From Agrobacterium tumefaciens (GTDB lineage Bacteria; Pseudomonadota; Alphaproteobacteria; Rhizobiales; Rhizobiaceae), in the NCBI RefSeq assembly GCF_009649785.1, contig NZ_WJOK01000003.1, positions 62,001 through 126,000 on the forward strand: a DNA stretch of 64,000 nt, given 5' to 3'. The notes under the pieces are model-generated. The model had not been told where the DNA came from. It ran no database searches and saw nothing but the letters and a program-made list of their open reading frames with translations. Position numbers and translations under genes: made by a program. Of this stretch, positions 50,758 to 60,745 are shown piece after piece. Position 1 is the first letter of the stretch, and every line of letters starts with the position of its first letter.

Positions 50758-51348
50758 ATGCGCAAACCTCGCAGTGAAATGATTGCCGAGACGCGGGCGA
50801 AGCTTCTGGTCGCTGGCCGCAAGGCATTTGGCAGCATCGGCTATGCCGACGCTTCGATGGACGACTTCACTGCCGAAGCAGGGCTGACCCGCGGCGCGCT
50901 TTATCATCATTTTGGCGACAAGAAAGGCCTGCTGCTGGCGGTTGTGGGTGAGATCGACGCCGAGATGACGAAAAGGCTCTGTGACATCTCGTCTAGGGCC
51001 GCGACGCGTTGGGAGGGTTTCGTTGAGGAAAATGTCGGTTACATTCTCATGGCTCTGGAGCCGGAAATCCAGCGGATCATGTTCCGTGATGGGCCAGCCG
51101 TTCTCGGCGACCCTTCACGTTGGCCAAATGCCAATGGTTGTATCTCGGCCGTTGCGCGAAGTCTCGATGCGCTGAAGCAGGAAGGGACGATCGTCGACAT
51201 TGATCCGGAGGCCTGTGCGCGTTTCATCAATGCGGCGAGCAGCAGTGCAGCCCAGTGGATCGCGAATTCCGACGACCCCGAAACGACCTCGAAACGCGCC
51301 GTCGACAGTTTCCGCACCTTTCTGGAAGGGCTGAGGATCACACGCTGA
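50758..51348 (+). CDS. TetR/AcrR-family transcriptional regulator
   Basis: A repressor of 196 residues. The N-terminal helix-turn-helix is typical: ARAFG-like opening (AGRKAFGSIGYADASMDDFT, about residues 20-39) followed by AEAGLTRGALYHHFGDKKGLL (split). The C-terminal ligand domain contains EPEIQRIMFRDGPAVLG (about residue 100). Operators of three copies lie upstream and the MFS transporter is divergent, so it probably represses the pump until a substrate binds. Ribosome-binding site CGGAG. Confidence 0.9.
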   Translation: MRKPRSEMIAETRAKLLVAGRKAFGSIGYADASMDDFTAEAGLTRGALYHHFGDKKGLLLAVVGEIDAEMTKRLCDISSRAATRWEGFVEENVGYILMALEPEIQRIMFRDGPAVLGDPSRWPNANGCISAVARSLDALKQEGTIVDIDPEACARFINAASSSAAQWIANSDDPETTSKRAVDSFRTFLEGLRITR

Positions 51349-51643
51349 TCCGCTTGTCGCCGGTTCTGCGTACACATCAGTGTCAATCTCGTTCCGGCTG
51401 AGTGGGTAACCCTGAGCCGGCGATATTCCCCGAAGCGCGCTGAGCGAATCGTGCTGTCTCTCTCCCCCGTAGACTCGTTGGCGCGCCAGGGATGATAAGA
51501 AATTGCGGGCTCATCGATACAGTTTTTCCTCCTTGAAGAAAAACCGGCCGATCCGGCTGATTTCTGTTTACTTTTGTCGAAATTGCATCGCATCACGCTG
51601 TTTGAATTCGCTCTAAGGCCTTTCGCAAACTACGGAGGATGAG

Positions 51644-52681
51644 ATGAAAGCACTGGTGCTGGAAGAAAAAGGAAAGCTCTCGCTCAGGGAGTTCGACATT
51701 CCCGGCAAGCTCGGACCCAAGGATGTGCGCATCCGTACCCATACCGTCGGGATTTGCGGCTCGGACGTCCATTATTATACCCATGGCAAGATCGGCCATT
51801 TCGTTGTGCATGCGCCGATGGTGCTGGGCCATGAAGCTTCCGGAACGGTAATCGAGACCGGTGCCGAGGTTGCGCATCTGAAGCCGGGTGATCGCGTCTG
51901 CATGGAGCCGGGCATTCCCGATCCGACGTCGCGCGCCTCCAAACTTGGCATTTACAATGTTGATCCGGCGGTCAGCTTCTGGGCAACGCCACCCGTTCAC
52001 GGTTGCCTGACACCGGAAGTCATTCATCCCGCCGCCTTTACATACAAGTTGCCCGACAACGTTTCCTTTGCCGAAGGCGCCATGGTGGAACCCTTCGCCA
52101 TCGGGATGCAGGCAGCGCTCAGGGCGCGTATTCAGCCCGGCGATGTTGCCATCGTGACGGGCGCCGGTCCGATCGGCATGATGGTTGCGCTGGCGGCGCT
52201 AGCCGGCGGTTGCGCAAAGGTTATCGTTGCCGATCTTGCCCAGCCGAAGCTGGATATCATCGCAGCCTATGACGGCATCGAGACCGTCAACATCCGCGAA
52301 CGTGACCTGTCGCAGGCCGTGGCTGATGCGACGGATGGCTGGGGTTGCGATGTCGTTTTCGAATGCTCTGGCGCTGCACCCGCCGTGCTCGGTATGGCGA
52401 AACTCGCACGTCCCGGCGGCGCCATCGTCCTCGTCGGTATGCCGGTCGATCCGGTGCCGGTCGATATCGTCGGCTTGCAGGCAAAAGAGCTGCGGGTGGA
52501 GACGGTTTTCCGCTACGCCAATGTGTATGACCGTGCGATCGCTCTCATCGCGTCCGGCAAGGTCGATCTGAAGCCGCTGATCTCCGCGACCATTCCCTTC
52601 GAAGACAGCATTGCCGGTTTTGATCGTGCGGTGGAGGCAAGGGAAACGGACGTGAAGCTGCAAATTCTGATGCCGCAATAA
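51644..52681 (+). CDS. Xylitol/L-iditol 2-dehydrogenase-type zinc alcohol dehydrogenase
   Basis: A medium-chain dehydrogenase of 345 residues. Catalytic zinc ligands are visible: Cys in [12 protein letters not shown] (about residue 38), His-Glu in LGHEASGTV (about residue 63) and the Glu in AMVEPFAIG (about residue 149). The nucleotide-binding motif is [18 protein letters not shown] (about residue 171). The usual four-Cys structural zinc lobe is absent: the corresponding stretch reads [15 protein letters not shown]. It oxidises a pentitol such as xylitol to a ketopentose. It precedes the pentitol regulator and importer. A GGAGG site lies upstream. Confidence 0.9.
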   Translation: MKALVLEEKGKLSLREFDIPGKLGPKDVRIRTHTVGICGSDVHYYTHGKIGHFVVHAPMVLGHEASGTVIETGAEVAHLKPGDRVCMEPGIPDPTSRASKLGIYNVDPAVSFWATPPVHGCLTPEVIHPAAFTYKLPDNVSFAEGAMVEPFAIGMQAALRARIQPGDVAIVTGAGPIGMMVALAALAGGCAKVIVADLAQPKLDIIAAYDGIETVNIRERDLSQAVADATDGWGCDVVFECSGAAPAVLGMAKLARPGGAIVLVGMPVDPVPVDIVGLQAKELRVETVFRYANVYDRAIALIASGKVDLKPLISATIPFEDSIAGFDRAVEARETDVKLQILMPQ

Positions 52682-53059
52682 TCCCTTCCGGCAAGCCGCC
52701 TGCCGATGCAGGGGCGTCAAAAACCCTTCGGAAAAGTATAAGCTCGACCTGCTGGTGATCGGCGGGTCGAGCTTTAAAAAATCATCACATCGATCTTTAA
52801 GATGCGCATTTTCTGGGCGTATGGCGTGCAACTGCGCGAAAAAATGGGCGCAACCGCTGGCTTAGTTGTCGGCGGATGCACGGCACTCTTCAATTTCTGA
52901 CAAAAAACAGTCAAAAAAGTATCGGTAATTTCCCCGGTATGATGTGGAAGTAAATGTGCCGCAGGCCATATGCTCCCCATCAACGCCTGGGACGAGCCAT
53001 AAAGAGGAATGGCTTTGCTCCGCGAATACGGCGGACGTGACCGATGGGAGGAAACATCG
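52682..53059. other. Intergenic region before the AraC-type regulator
   Basis: 378 bases containing the terminator-like hairpin of the xylitol dehydrogenase gene and an AT-rich promoter stretch (about 52900-52960). No gene recognised; the longer frame of the next gene starts inside it. Confidence 0.45.
52740..52774 (+). terminator. Probable terminator of the xylitol dehydrogenase gene
   Basis: Perfect inverted repeat with 10-bp arms (52740-52749 and 52765-52774) around a 15-base loop, 58 nt after the stop. Only a short T-run (three T) and an A-run follow, so efficiency is uncertain. Confidence 0.55.
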
Positions 53060-53944
53060 ATGCAGCCCGATCTGGAACTGGTACATATCCGCAAGGGCGA
53101 ATCCTTCGCCGCCTGGCGGCATGGCTATCCGTTCCGCACCGTGCGCTGGCATTACCATCCCGAATATGAAATTCATCTGGTCGTGGCGACGTCAGGCACG
53201 TTCTACATTGGCGATTTCGTCGGTCGCTTCGGCCCGGGCCAGCTAATCATGACTGGCCCAAATCTCCCTCAAAACTGGATCAGCGAGATCGAGCCGGACG
53301 AGATCGTTCCCACGCGCTCTCTCGTCATCCAGTTTCCGGAAGCTTTTATCGAGGATGCCTGCGCTTCCATGTCCGAGATGGAGGTAGTTCGCGCCCTTCT
53401 GGACCGCAGCCGCCGCGGCATTCTGTTCGACGATGAGACCAGCGATCGCGTTCGCCCGCTGATACTGCGTTTGATCGAGGCGCAGGGGTTGAAGCGTCTT
53501 GCGATTTTTTGGGAAATTCTCGATCTGCTGGTCAATGCGCCGGCGCCCGAGGTGCTGGCGAGCCTGAGCTACGAGCTGGACCTGACGGGCATCGGCGATA
53601 GCGGCATCAACCGCGCCTTGTCGCATCTGCGCCAGCACCTGACCGAACAGGTCGAGGAAATCGATCTGGCCGACATGGTTGGCCAGAGCCAGAGTGCCTT
53701 TTCCCGTGCCTTCAAGCGACATACGGGAACGACTTTGGTGCGCTATCGCAATCAGCTGCGCATCGATCTGGCCTGCCAGATGCTTCTGGTGGATCAGGAC
53801 GTGAAGGTGGCGGAAGTCTGCTACGACGTGGGCTTTTCAAACCTTTCGAATTTCAACAGGCATTTCCTGAAGCTGAAGGGAATGTCGCCATCGAGGTTTC
53901 GTACGGTGTTCGCGGCCCAGAAGGCAGCGGTCATGGCGGATTAA
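53060..53944 (+). CDS. AraC-family regulator with cupin-type sensor domain
   Basis: A regulator of 294 residues. The N-terminal cupin is seen in the metal-like motif HYHPEYEIH (about residue 34), followed by GFGP-type strands. The C-terminal AraC domain has two helix-turn-helix parts (IDLADMVGQSQSAFSRAFKR and KVAEVCYDVGFSNLSNFNRH). I chose the ATG with GGGAGGAA 8 nt upstream; a frame start 17 codons earlier is weaker. It lies between the xylitol dehydrogenase and the importer, so it likely responds to a pentitol and activates those genes. Confidence 0.9.
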   Translation: MQPDLELVHIRKGESFAAWRHGYPFRTVRWHYHPEYEIHLVVATSGTFYIGDFVGRFGPGQLIMTGPNLPQNWISEIEPDEIVPTRSLVIQFPEAFIEDACASMSEMEVVRALLDRSRRGILFDDETSDRVRPLILRLIEAQGLKRLAIFWEILDLLVNAPAPEVLASLSYELDLTGIGDSGINRALSHLRQHLTEQVEEIDLADMVGQSQSAFSRAFKRHTGTTLVRYRNQLRIDLACQMLLVDQDVKVAEVCYDVGFSNLSNFNRHFLKLKGMSPSRFRTVFAAQKAAVMAD

Positions 53945-54040
53945 ACCAAGATACATCGCGGATTTTTCACCAATTCGGGCAGAGGACTGTCCGGAAACGG
54001 GCTCTTATTGCCCAGATTTTCCAAACGGGAGGAAGTTACT

Positions 54041-54952
54041 ATGAGAATGAAATCCAAGTTCCTGATGGCATCGGCCGCACTTGCAATGATGGCCGCTCCG
54101 GCATTGGCACAGGACAAGCTGAAAATCGGCATGACGTTCCAGGAACTGAACAACCCCTATTTCGTGTCCATGCAGGAAGCGCTGAAGGAAGCCGCGGCAA
54201 GCATCGGCGCTGATGTTGTCGTCACCGACGCCGGCCACGATGTGGCAAAGCAGATTTCCGACGTGGAAGACATGCTGCAGCAGAAGATCGACATCCTGCT
54301 TCTGAACCCGACCGACAGCGCCGGCATCGAAGCCGCCGTGCACGCTGCCAAAGCTGCCGGCGTGATTGTCGTTGCTGTCGACGCCAACGCAAACGGCCCG
54401 GTCGACACCTTCGTCGGCTCGAAGAACCGTGACGCAGGCTACAAGTCTTGCAAGCATCTCGGTGATGCGCTCGGCGGCAAGGGTGAAGTTGCAATCCTCG
54501 ACGGTATCCCGGTCGTGCCGATCCTGCAGCGCGTCGAAGGCTGCAAGGCAGCGCTTGCCGAATTTGCCGACATCAAGCTTGTCGACACGCAGAATGGTCG
54601 TCAGGACCGCTCCGTTGCGCTCGGCGTCGTTGAAAACATGATCCAGTCCCGTCCGAACCTCGCCGGTATCTTCTCGGTGAATGATGGCGGCGCAATGGGT
54701 GCACTCGCTGCGATCCAGGGCTCCGGCAAGGACATCAAGCTGACCTCGGTTGATGGTGCTCCCGAAGCTGTGAAGGCAATTGCCGACGGCGGCCCTTTCA
54801 TCGAAACGACCGCGCAGTTCCCGCGTGACCAGGTGCGCGTTGGCCTTGCCATGGCGCTTGCCCAGAAGTGGGGCGCCCGCGTCGTTCCGAAGGAAGTACC
54901 GATCGACGTCATGGTCGTTGACAGCAAGAACGCCGGCGACTTCAGCTGGTAA
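54041..54952 (+). CDS. Ribose-type ABC transporter substrate-binding protein (pentitol locus)
   Basis: A periplasmic binding protein of 303 residues. Signal peptide about residues 1-23 (core [14 protein letters not shown], cleavage before QDKLKIGMT). The mature N-terminus reads [20 protein letters not shown] and the ligand region has [20 protein letters not shown] (20 residues). GGGAGGAAG lies 7 nt before the ATG. A stem-loop follows the stop. Context suggests a pentitol such as ribitol or xylitol as ligand. Confidence 0.92.
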   Translation: MRMKSKFLMASAALAMMAAPALAQDKLKIGMTFQELNNPYFVSMQEALKEAAASIGADVVVTDAGHDVAKQISDVEDMLQQKIDILLLNPTDSAGIEAAVHAAKAAGVIVVAVDANANGPVDTFVGSKNRDAGYKSCKHLGDALGGKGEVAILDGIPVVPILQRVEGCKAALAEFADIKLVDTQNGRQDRSVALGVVENMIQSRPNLAGIFSVNDGGAMGALAAIQGSGKDIKLTSVDGAPEAVKAIADGGPFIETTAQFPRDQVRVGLAMALAQKWGARVVPKEVPIDVMVVDSKNAGDFSW

Positions 54953-54966
54953 GAATTCCTCCCCAG

Positions 54967-55005
54967 GTCCCGTCCCCGCCTCGTGTGGGGGCGGGACATG
55001 TCCCG
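54967..55005 (+). promoter_or_regulatory. Two overlapping stem-loops after the binding-protein gene
   Basis: A stem with 11-bp arms (54967-54977 and 54987-54997, one G-T pair) starts 15 nt after the binding-protein stop. Its right arm is also part of a perfect 14-bp palindrome (54992-55005), so the two structures exclude each other. The ATPase ribosome-binding site begins six bases later. Confidence 0.65.
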
Positions 55006-55023
55006 ACCATCGAGGAGGGTAAA

Positions 55024-56526
55024 ATGCTGGAACTGAATGGAATAAGAAAAAGCTTCGGCAAGATCGAGGTCCTGCGCGGCGTTGACCTGCAGGCGCGCGC
55101 CGGCGAGGTGCATGCGCTTCTGGGAGAGAACGGCGCTGGCAAGTCGACATTGATGAAAATCCTGTGCGGCATTTTGCAGCCCTCGGAGGGCACGATCCGC
55201 ATTGATGGAAAGGACCGCCGCTTCGCCAATTACGACGAGGCGATTGCCGCCGGTATCGGCATCGTGTTTCAGGAATTCAGCCTGATCCCCTATCTCGATG
55301 CGGTCGAAAACATGTTTCTGGCACGCGAAATCCGCGGACCGCTGCGCCTGCTGAACAAGCGTGCGATGCGTAAACGTGCCGCCGAAATCATGAGCCGTCT
55401 GGCCGTGGACGTTCCGCTCGATGTGCCGGTGCACCGCCTTTCCGTTGCCCAGCAGCAATTCGTGGAAATTGCCAAGGCGCTTTCACTCGATGCCCGTATT
55501 CTCGTTCTCGATGAGCCGACTGCGACGCTTACCCCGTCCGAGACCGAGCATCTCTTCAAGGTCATGCGCGAGCTGCGGCGTCAGGGTGTCGCTATCATCT
55601 TCATTTCCCATCATCTCGAGGAAATATTCGAGATCTGCGACCGCATCACCGTCCTGCGTGATGGCGAACTCATCGCCTCCTGCCTCACCTCTGACGTCGA
55701 TAATGACCGTCTGGTGGAGATGATGGTCGGCCGGCGCATCGAGGCCAATTTTCCGCCCAAACCGAAGATCGATACAGCTGCGCGCAACGTGATCGAGGTC
55801 GAAGAGCTTCAACTGAAAAAAGGCGGGCCGGTCTCGCGCTTTACCCTGCGGCAGGGTGAGATACTCGGTTTTGCCGGGCTTGTCGGTTCCGGGCGCACGG
55901 AAACGGTGCTGGCCATGCTTGGCGCGCATTCCGCTTCGCGCCGCAAGATCAAGGTCGATGGCGTCGAGACCCGCTTTTCCGGCCCGGATGAGGCGCTGAT
56001 GCGCGGCATTGGCCTGCTGCCGGAAAGCCGCAAGGAAGAGGGTCTGATCACCAGTTTCTCCATCCTGCAGAACATCTCCCTCAACAACTATCGCAAGTAC
56101 CAGAAGGCTCACTGGTTTATCGACCTGAAAAAAGAGCTGGAGCACACGAAAAAGGCGATGGCGCAGGTTCAGGTCAAGGCACAGGGACCCTATGCCCGCG
56201 TGGACACGCTGTCCGGTGGAAACCAGCAGAAGATCGTTATCGCCCGCTGGCTGAACCATGACATGCGCGTCCTGATCTTCGACGAACCGACGCGCGGCAT
56301 CGATGTCGGCGCGAAGGCGGAAATCTATGCGCTGATGCGCGAATTCGCAGCCAAGGGCTATTCTATCATCATGATCTCTTCGGAGCTGCCGGAAGTGATC
56401 GGCATGTCGGACCGCGTCTGCGTGTTCCGCTCCGGGGGCATCGTCGCCACCGTCGAGGGCGCAGACATCAATTCAGAAACAATAATGACAAACGCCACCA
56501 CCGGGAGGGTTGAACATGTCGCTTGA
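55024..56526 (+). CDS. Ribose-type ABC transporter ATP-binding protein (two ATPase domains)
   Basis: An RbsA-like ATPase of 500 residues. Domain 1: Walker [10 protein letters not shown] (about residue 36) and [16 protein letters not shown]. Domain 2: [14 protein letters not shown] (about residue 285) and [10 protein letters not shown]. It starts [13 protein letters not shown], with GAGGAGGG just upstream; an earlier start would overlap the stem-loop. It overlaps the permease start by 11 nt. Confidence 0.92.
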   Translation: MLELNGIRKSFGKIEVLRGVDLQARAGEVHALLGENGAGKSTLMKILCGILQPSEGTIRIDGKDRRFANYDEAIAAGIGIVFQEFSLIPYLDAVENMFLAREIRGPLRLLNKRAMRKRAAEIMSRLAVDVPLDVPVHRLSVAQQQFVEIAKALSLDARILVLDEPTATLTPSETEHLFKVMRELRRQGVAIIFISHHLEEIFEICDRITVLRDGELIASCLTSDVDNDRLVEMMVGRRIEANFPPKPKIDTAARNVIEVEELQLKKGGPVSRFTLRQGEILGFAGLVGSGRTETVLAMLGAHSASRRKIKVDGVETRFSGPDEALMRGIGLLPESRKEEGLITSFSILQNISLNNYRKYQKAHWFIDLKKELEHTKKAMAQVQVKAQGPYARVDTLSGGNQQKIVIARWLNHDMRVLIFDEPTRGIDVGAKAEIYALMREFAAKGYSIIMISSELPEVIGMSDRVCVFRSGGIVATVEGADINSETIMTNATTGRVEHVA

Positions 56527-57493
56527 TGCAAATACCGGCATTGCCGAAAAGACGAGCGGTTTCGGCCTTGGCAGCATGCTGCGCTCGCCACTCGCCCTGC
56601 CTCTGGCGGGCCTGATTGTCGTATCGATCCTGATGGGTCTTGCGAGCGACAATTTCTTCAGCGTGAACAACATCATGAACGTGCTGCGACAGGTTTCAGT
56701 CGTCGGCATTCTGGCCGTGGGCATGACATTCGTCATCCTCACAGGCGGCATCGACCTGTCGGTCGGCGCGGTCATGGCGCTTGTCGGCACGTTGTCTGCC
56801 GGCCTGATGGTGAATACCGGCCTGCCTGCGTCGCTCGCCTTGCCGGCCGGGCTGTTCATCGGACTTGGCATCGGTATCTTCAACGGAGCACTTGTCGCCT
56901 GGGGCAAGATGCCGGCCATCATCGTCACGCTTGCGACGATGGGAATGGCGCGCGGTCTCGGCCTCATCTATTCCGGCGGTTATCCCGTCAGCGGCATTCC
57001 GAGCTGGATTTCCTGGTTTGGCGTCGGTCGCGTTGGCGTCGTGCCGGTGCCTGTTATCATCATGGTGGTGATCTACGCCGTGGCCTGGGTGCTTTTGCAG
57101 CGTACGGCTTTCGGTCGTCATGTCTATGCACTCGGCGGCAACGAGTTGGCCGCGCGCCTCTCCGGCGTCAAGACCCGGCGCGTCAAGCTTGCCGTCTATG
57201 GTATCTCAGGCGTGACGGCAGCGCTTGCAGCTCTCATTCTGACCGGCCGGCTCATGAGCGGACAGCCCAATGCGGGTGTCGGTTTCGAGCTGGATGCCAT
57301 TGCGGCCGTGGTTCTCGGCGGCACGGCGATTGCCGGCGGACGCGGGCTCATTCTTGGTACCCTTATCGGCGCGGTGCTGCTCGGCATCCTGAATAACGGC
57401 CTCAATCTCATGGGTATCAACCCTTATCTGCAGGATGTCATCAAGGGCGGCATCATTCTGCTCGCCATCTATATCGGGCGCGACTGGCGTTGA
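56516..57493 (+). CDS. Ribose-type ABC transporter permease (pentitol locus)
   Basis: An RbsC-like permease of 325 residues. The signature [15 protein letters not shown] (about residue 81) and the C-terminal [18 protein letters not shown] are present. The ATG is preferred to a TTG six bases earlier because GGGAGG lies 7 nt before it. It overlaps the ATPase gene end. Only one permease is present here, consistent with a homodimeric channel. Confidence 0.9.
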   Translation: MSLDANTGIAEKTSGFGLGSMLRSPLALPLAGLIVVSILMGLASDNFFSVNNIMNVLRQVSVVGILAVGMTFVILTGGIDLSVGAVMALVGTLSAGLMVNTGLPASLALPAGLFIGLGIGIFNGALVAWGKMPAIIVTLATMGMARGLGLIYSGGYPVSGIPSWISWFGVGRVGVVPVPVIIMVVIYAVAWVLLQRTAFGRHVYALGGNELAARLSGVKTRRVKLAVYGISGVTAALAALILTGRLMSGQPNAGVGFELDAIAAVVLGGTAIAGGRGLILGTLIGAVLLGILNNGLNLMGINPYLQDVIKGGIILLAIYIGRDWR

Positions 57494-57531
57494 GCCCACA
57501 CGTCATATCTTCAAAGAAGCAGGAGAATTAA

Positions 57532-58263
57532 ATGTCTGAATTGCTGCAAGGCAAGATCGCGGTCATCACCGGCGCCGCGTCCGGTATTGGCCTCGCCACC
57601 ACCGAGGCGCTACTGGAAAACGGTGCAACCGTCGTCATGGTCGACTGGAACGAGAAAGCCCTGAATGAACTTGTCGGTAAACTCGGCAAGCGCGCCATCG
57701 CGCAGGTCACGAACCTTCTGGATGCAGACAGCTGCAATGCCATGATCCCGGAAATCCTTGAGAAGGTCGATCACATCGACATTCTCTACTGCAACGCAGG
57801 CACTTATATCGGTGGCGATCTCACCGAAACCACGCCGGAAGCCATCGACAAGATGTTGAACCTCAACGTCAATGCCGTGATGAAGAATGTACAGGCCGTC
57901 GTGCCGCACATGTCGGAGCGCAAGACCGGCGACATCATCGTCACCTGCTCGATCGCCGGACATTTCCCGACCTATTGGGAACCGGTCTATTCGGGTTCGA
58001 AATGGGCGATCACCAGCTTCGTGCAGGGCATGCGTCGCCAGATGATCCCGCATGGTGTGCGCGTCGCGCAGGTCTCTCCCGGCCCGGTCGTCTCGGCCCT
58101 TCTGGCAGACTGGCCGGAAGAAAATCTTCGCAACGCCAAGGAATCGGGTAGCCTCATCGACGCGAGTGAAGTGGCCGATGCGGTTGTTTACATGCTGACC
58201 CGCAAGCGCACCGTCACCATCCGCGACATGCTGGTGCTGCCCACCAACTTCGACCGCGTTTAA
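57532..58263 (+). CDS. rbtD: Ribitol 2-dehydrogenase-like short-chain dehydrogenase
   Basis: An SDR of 243 residues. The cofactor motif TGAASGIG (about residue 15), the NAG motif (CNAGTYIGG) and the catalytic Ser (CSIAGHFPTYW) with YSGSKWAIT (about residue 154) are intact. The opening and overall sequence resemble the ribitol dehydrogenases of rhizobia and enteric bacteria, so it would convert ribitol to D-ribulose. The AGGAG site lies 8 nt before the ATG. Next gene is a ribulokinase-like kinase, which supports this. Confidence 0.75.
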   Translation: MSELLQGKIAVITGAASGIGLATTEALLENGATVVMVDWNEKALNELVGKLGKRAIAQVTNLLDADSCNAMIPEILEKVDHIDILYCNAGTYIGGDLTETTPEAIDKMLNLNVNAVMKNVQAVVPHMSERKTGDIIVTCSIAGHFPTYWEPVYSGSKWAITSFVQGMRRQMIPHGVRVAQVSPGPVVSALLADWPEENLRNAKESGSLIDASEVADAVVYMLTRKRTVTIRDMLVLPTNFDRV

Positions 58264-58288
58264 ACTACACTCCCAAGGAGTATCGCAA

Positions 58289-59899
58289 ATGGCTTCCTAC
58301 CTGATTGGCGTCGATGTCGGTACCGGCTCTGCCCGTGCCGGTGTCTTTGATGTGGCGGGCAGGCTTCTCGCCACCGCCAAGCGCCCGATCACGATGCATC
58401 GTGAAGACGGCGGCATAGCCGAACAATCGAGTGGTGAGGTTTGGAAAGCCGTTTGCGACAGCGTGCGGGAAAGTGTCTCGCGCGCCGGCATAGATCCCGC
58501 AGCCGTGGTTGGCATCGGTTTCGATGCCACCTGCTCGCTCGTGGTGCGCGGGCCTGAGGATGAGACCCTTCCGGTCGGCGCGCCGGATCATCCAGAGCGC
58601 GATATCATCGTCTGGATGGATCACCGCGCCGTCGAACAGGCGGAGCGGATCAATGCGGGCGAACATGCCGTTCTGAAATATGTCGGTGGCCGGATTTCCC
58701 CGGAAATGCAGACGCCCAAGCTGCTCTGGCTTCGCGAAAACAGGCCGGATATCTATGCGCGCGCCGAGCACTTCTTTGACCTGACGGACTTCCTGACCTG
58801 GAAAGCCTCAGGCGCGCTCGATCGTTCCGCGTGCACGGTTACCTGCAAGTGGACTTATCTCGCCCATGAGGAACGTTGGGATGCGGAATATTTCACCCGC
58901 ATCGGGCTTGGCGATCTGGCGGAGCAGGGATTCCGCCGTATCGGTGAAAGCGTCGTTCATCCAGGCACGGCGCTGGGTAATGGTTTGACCGATGAAGCCG
59001 CAAAAGCCATGGGGCTGGTTGCTGGAACCGCCGTTGCCGCCGGTCTGATCGATGCGCATGCCGGGGGTGTCGGCACGGTGGCTGCGGGCGGCGACGCTTC
59101 GCGGTGCCTCGGTTACGTCTTTGGTACCTCTTCCTGTACCATGACAACCACCTCGGAGCCGGCTTTCGTGCCGGGTGTTTGGGGTCCCTATTATTCCGCC
59201 ATGGTTCCCGGCGCATGGCTCAATGAAGGCGGCCAATCCGCCGCCGGTGCGGCCATTGATTATCTGGTGCAATTGCACCCGGCATTTTCAGAGGCAAAGG
59301 CGCTTTCCGAAAAAGAAGGCAAGTCATTACCTGCATGGCTTGCCGACCGTGCACTGGCTTTGGCCACGTCTGCTTCCGCTGCCGTGAAGATTGCCGAGAA
59401 TTTTCACGTGGTGCCGGAGTTCCTCGGCAACCGCGCGCCCTTCGCCGATCCTCATGCCCGTGCCGTCATTGCCGGTTACGGCACCGAGACGGGGGTGGAT
59501 TCGCTTGTCGCGCTTTACGTGGCGGGGCTTCTCGGCCTCGGTTACGGGCTTCGCCAGATCATCGAGACGCAGGCGCGTCATGGCGCTCCCGTGGAAACGA
59601 TCAGTGTCAGCGGCGGCGCGGGCGCGCATCCGCTTGCCAGACAATTGCTGGCGGATGCGACGGGGCTTTCGGTTGAACTCACTGAATGCGAGGAGCCGGT
59701 GCTTCTGGGATCGGCGATGCTCGGCGCGGTTGCTGCCAAGGCCTATCCCGACCTGATTTCCGCAATGCCCGCCATGTCGCGTATTGCCAAATATTCGGCA
59801 CCGGACGCTGCATTCAGCCAAGTGCACCAGTCACGCTACGACGCGTTTCTGGCACTGCAGAATGCGGCGCGCGCCATTCGTTCCGCAAACCATTCCTGA
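58289..59899 (+). CDS. FGGY-family carbohydrate kinase (D-ribulokinase-like)
   Basis: A sugar kinase of 536 residues. The N-terminal phosphate motif is GVDVGTGSARAGVFD (about residue 7). IIVWMDHRAVEQAE (about residue 109) and FGTSSCTMTTTSEPAFVPG (about residue 280) are typical of ribulokinases, and SVSGGAGAHPLARQLLADAT (about residue 436) of the FGGY C-terminal domain. It would phosphorylate D-ribulose to D-ribulose 5-phosphate, after ribitol oxidation by the upstream gene. L-xylulose or D-xylulose are alternatives. AAGGAG precedes the ATG by about 9 nt. Confidence 0.88.
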   Translation: MASYLIGVDVGTGSARAGVFDVAGRLLATAKRPITMHREDGGIAEQSSGEVWKAVCDSVRESVSRAGIDPAAVVGIGFDATCSLVVRGPEDETLPVGAPDHPERDIIVWMDHRAVEQAERINAGEHAVLKYVGGRISPEMQTPKLLWLRENRPDIYARAEHFFDLTDFLTWKASGALDRSACTVTCKWTYLAHEERWDAEYFTRIGLGDLAEQGFRRIGESVVHPGTALGNGLTDEAAKAMGLVAGTAVAAGLIDAHAGGVGTVAAGGDASRCLGYVFGTSSCTMTTTSEPAFVPGVWGPYYSAMVPGAWLNEGGQSAAGAAIDYLVQLHPAFSEAKALSEKEGKSLPAWLADRALALATSASAAVKIAENFHVVPEFLGNRAPFADPHARAVIAGYGTETGVDSLVALYVAGLLGLGYGLRQIIETQARHGAPVETISVSGGAGAHPLARQLLADATGLSVELTECEEPVLLGSAMLGAVAAKAYPDLISAMPAMSRIAKYSAPDAAFSQVHQSRYDAFLALQNAARAIRSANHS

Positions 59900-59954
59900 A
59901 GCGCCACAAGCTTCCATCGTCCGGCCGTTTTGGCCGCAAAATAAAGAGGATTCC

Positions 59955-60680
59955 ATGCAGTTTTCCGGAAAATCCGTCATCATCACCGGCGCAGGCAAGG
60001 GCATCGGCCGTGCCTGCGCTATCCTGATGGCCGCGCGCGGTGCTGAGGTCGTGGCAATCAGCCGGACCCAGTCCGATCTCGACAGCCTGAAAAGCGAAAT
60101 CGGCGGACGCTCGATCCGTGTCGATCTCGCAGATGTGGCGTCGACGCGGGCCGCGATGGTCGAGGCGGGTCCATGCGATTTTCTCATCAACAGCGCCGGC
60201 ATCAACGTGCTCGAAAGCGTGCTTGATATGAGCGACGAAGGTTATGAGGCTGTGCTCGGCATCAATCTGCGTGCAGCGCTCATTGCCTGTCAGGAATTCG
60301 CCCGCGCCCGCGTCGCAAAGGGTGGCGGTGGCGCAATCGTCAACATCACGTCAATTGCCGGTCATCGCGGTTTTCAGGATCATCTCTGCTACGCGGCCTC
60401 GAAAGCGGGGCTTGAAGGCGCAACCCGCGTTCTTGCCAAGGAACTCGGGCCGCACGGCATCCGTGTCAACGCCGTCGCACCAACAATCACGCTCACTGAA
60501 CTGGCTGCCGAAGCATGGAACGATCCGGCCAAGAGCGCACCAATGATGGTTCGCCATCCGCTGCAGCGCTTTGCCGAGGCCGAAGACGTGGCACAGAGCA
60601 TCGCACTGCTTCTGTCAGATGATAGCAGCATGATTTCCGGCGCGGTGTTGCCCATCGATGGCGGGTTCCTTGCCGTCTGA
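59955..60680 (+). CDS. L-xylulose reductase-like short-chain dehydrogenase
   Basis: An SDR of 241 residues that strongly resembles the DCXR/L-xylulose reductase group: TGAGKGIGR (about residue 12), VAISRTQSDLDSL (about residue 35), Ser in ITSIAGHRG, YAASK (about residue 149) and NAVAPTITLTELAAEAW (about residue 175). DCXR interconverts L-xylulose and xylitol with NADP. Some bacterial homologues are D-threitol dehydrogenases, so the substrate needs confirmation. Ribosome-binding site AGAGGA; it closes the pentitol operon. Confidence 0.85.
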   Translation: MQFSGKSVIITGAGKGIGRACAILMAARGAEVVAISRTQSDLDSLKSEIGGRSIRVDLADVASTRAAMVEAGPCDFLINSAGINVLESVLDMSDEGYEAVLGINLRAALIACQEFARARVAKGGGGAIVNITSIAGHRGFQDHLCYAASKAGLEGATRVLAKELGPHGIRVNAVAPTITLTELAAEAWNDPAKSAPMMVRHPLQRFAEAEDVAQSIALLLSDDSSMISGAVLPIDGGFLAV

Positions 60681-60688
60681 CGTTTAAG

Positions 60689-60723
60689 GGATGCGCGGGG
60701 TGCAAATGCATCGCCGCGCATCC
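60689..60723. terminator. Hairpin between convergent genes
   Basis: Perfect inverted repeat with 10-bp arms (60689-60698 and 60714-60723), lying between the SDR and proP stop codons. It has no T-run, but its position between convergent genes makes it a possible shared terminator. Confidence 0.5.
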
Positions 60724-60745
60724 TGTTCCAGGACTGGATATCCGC

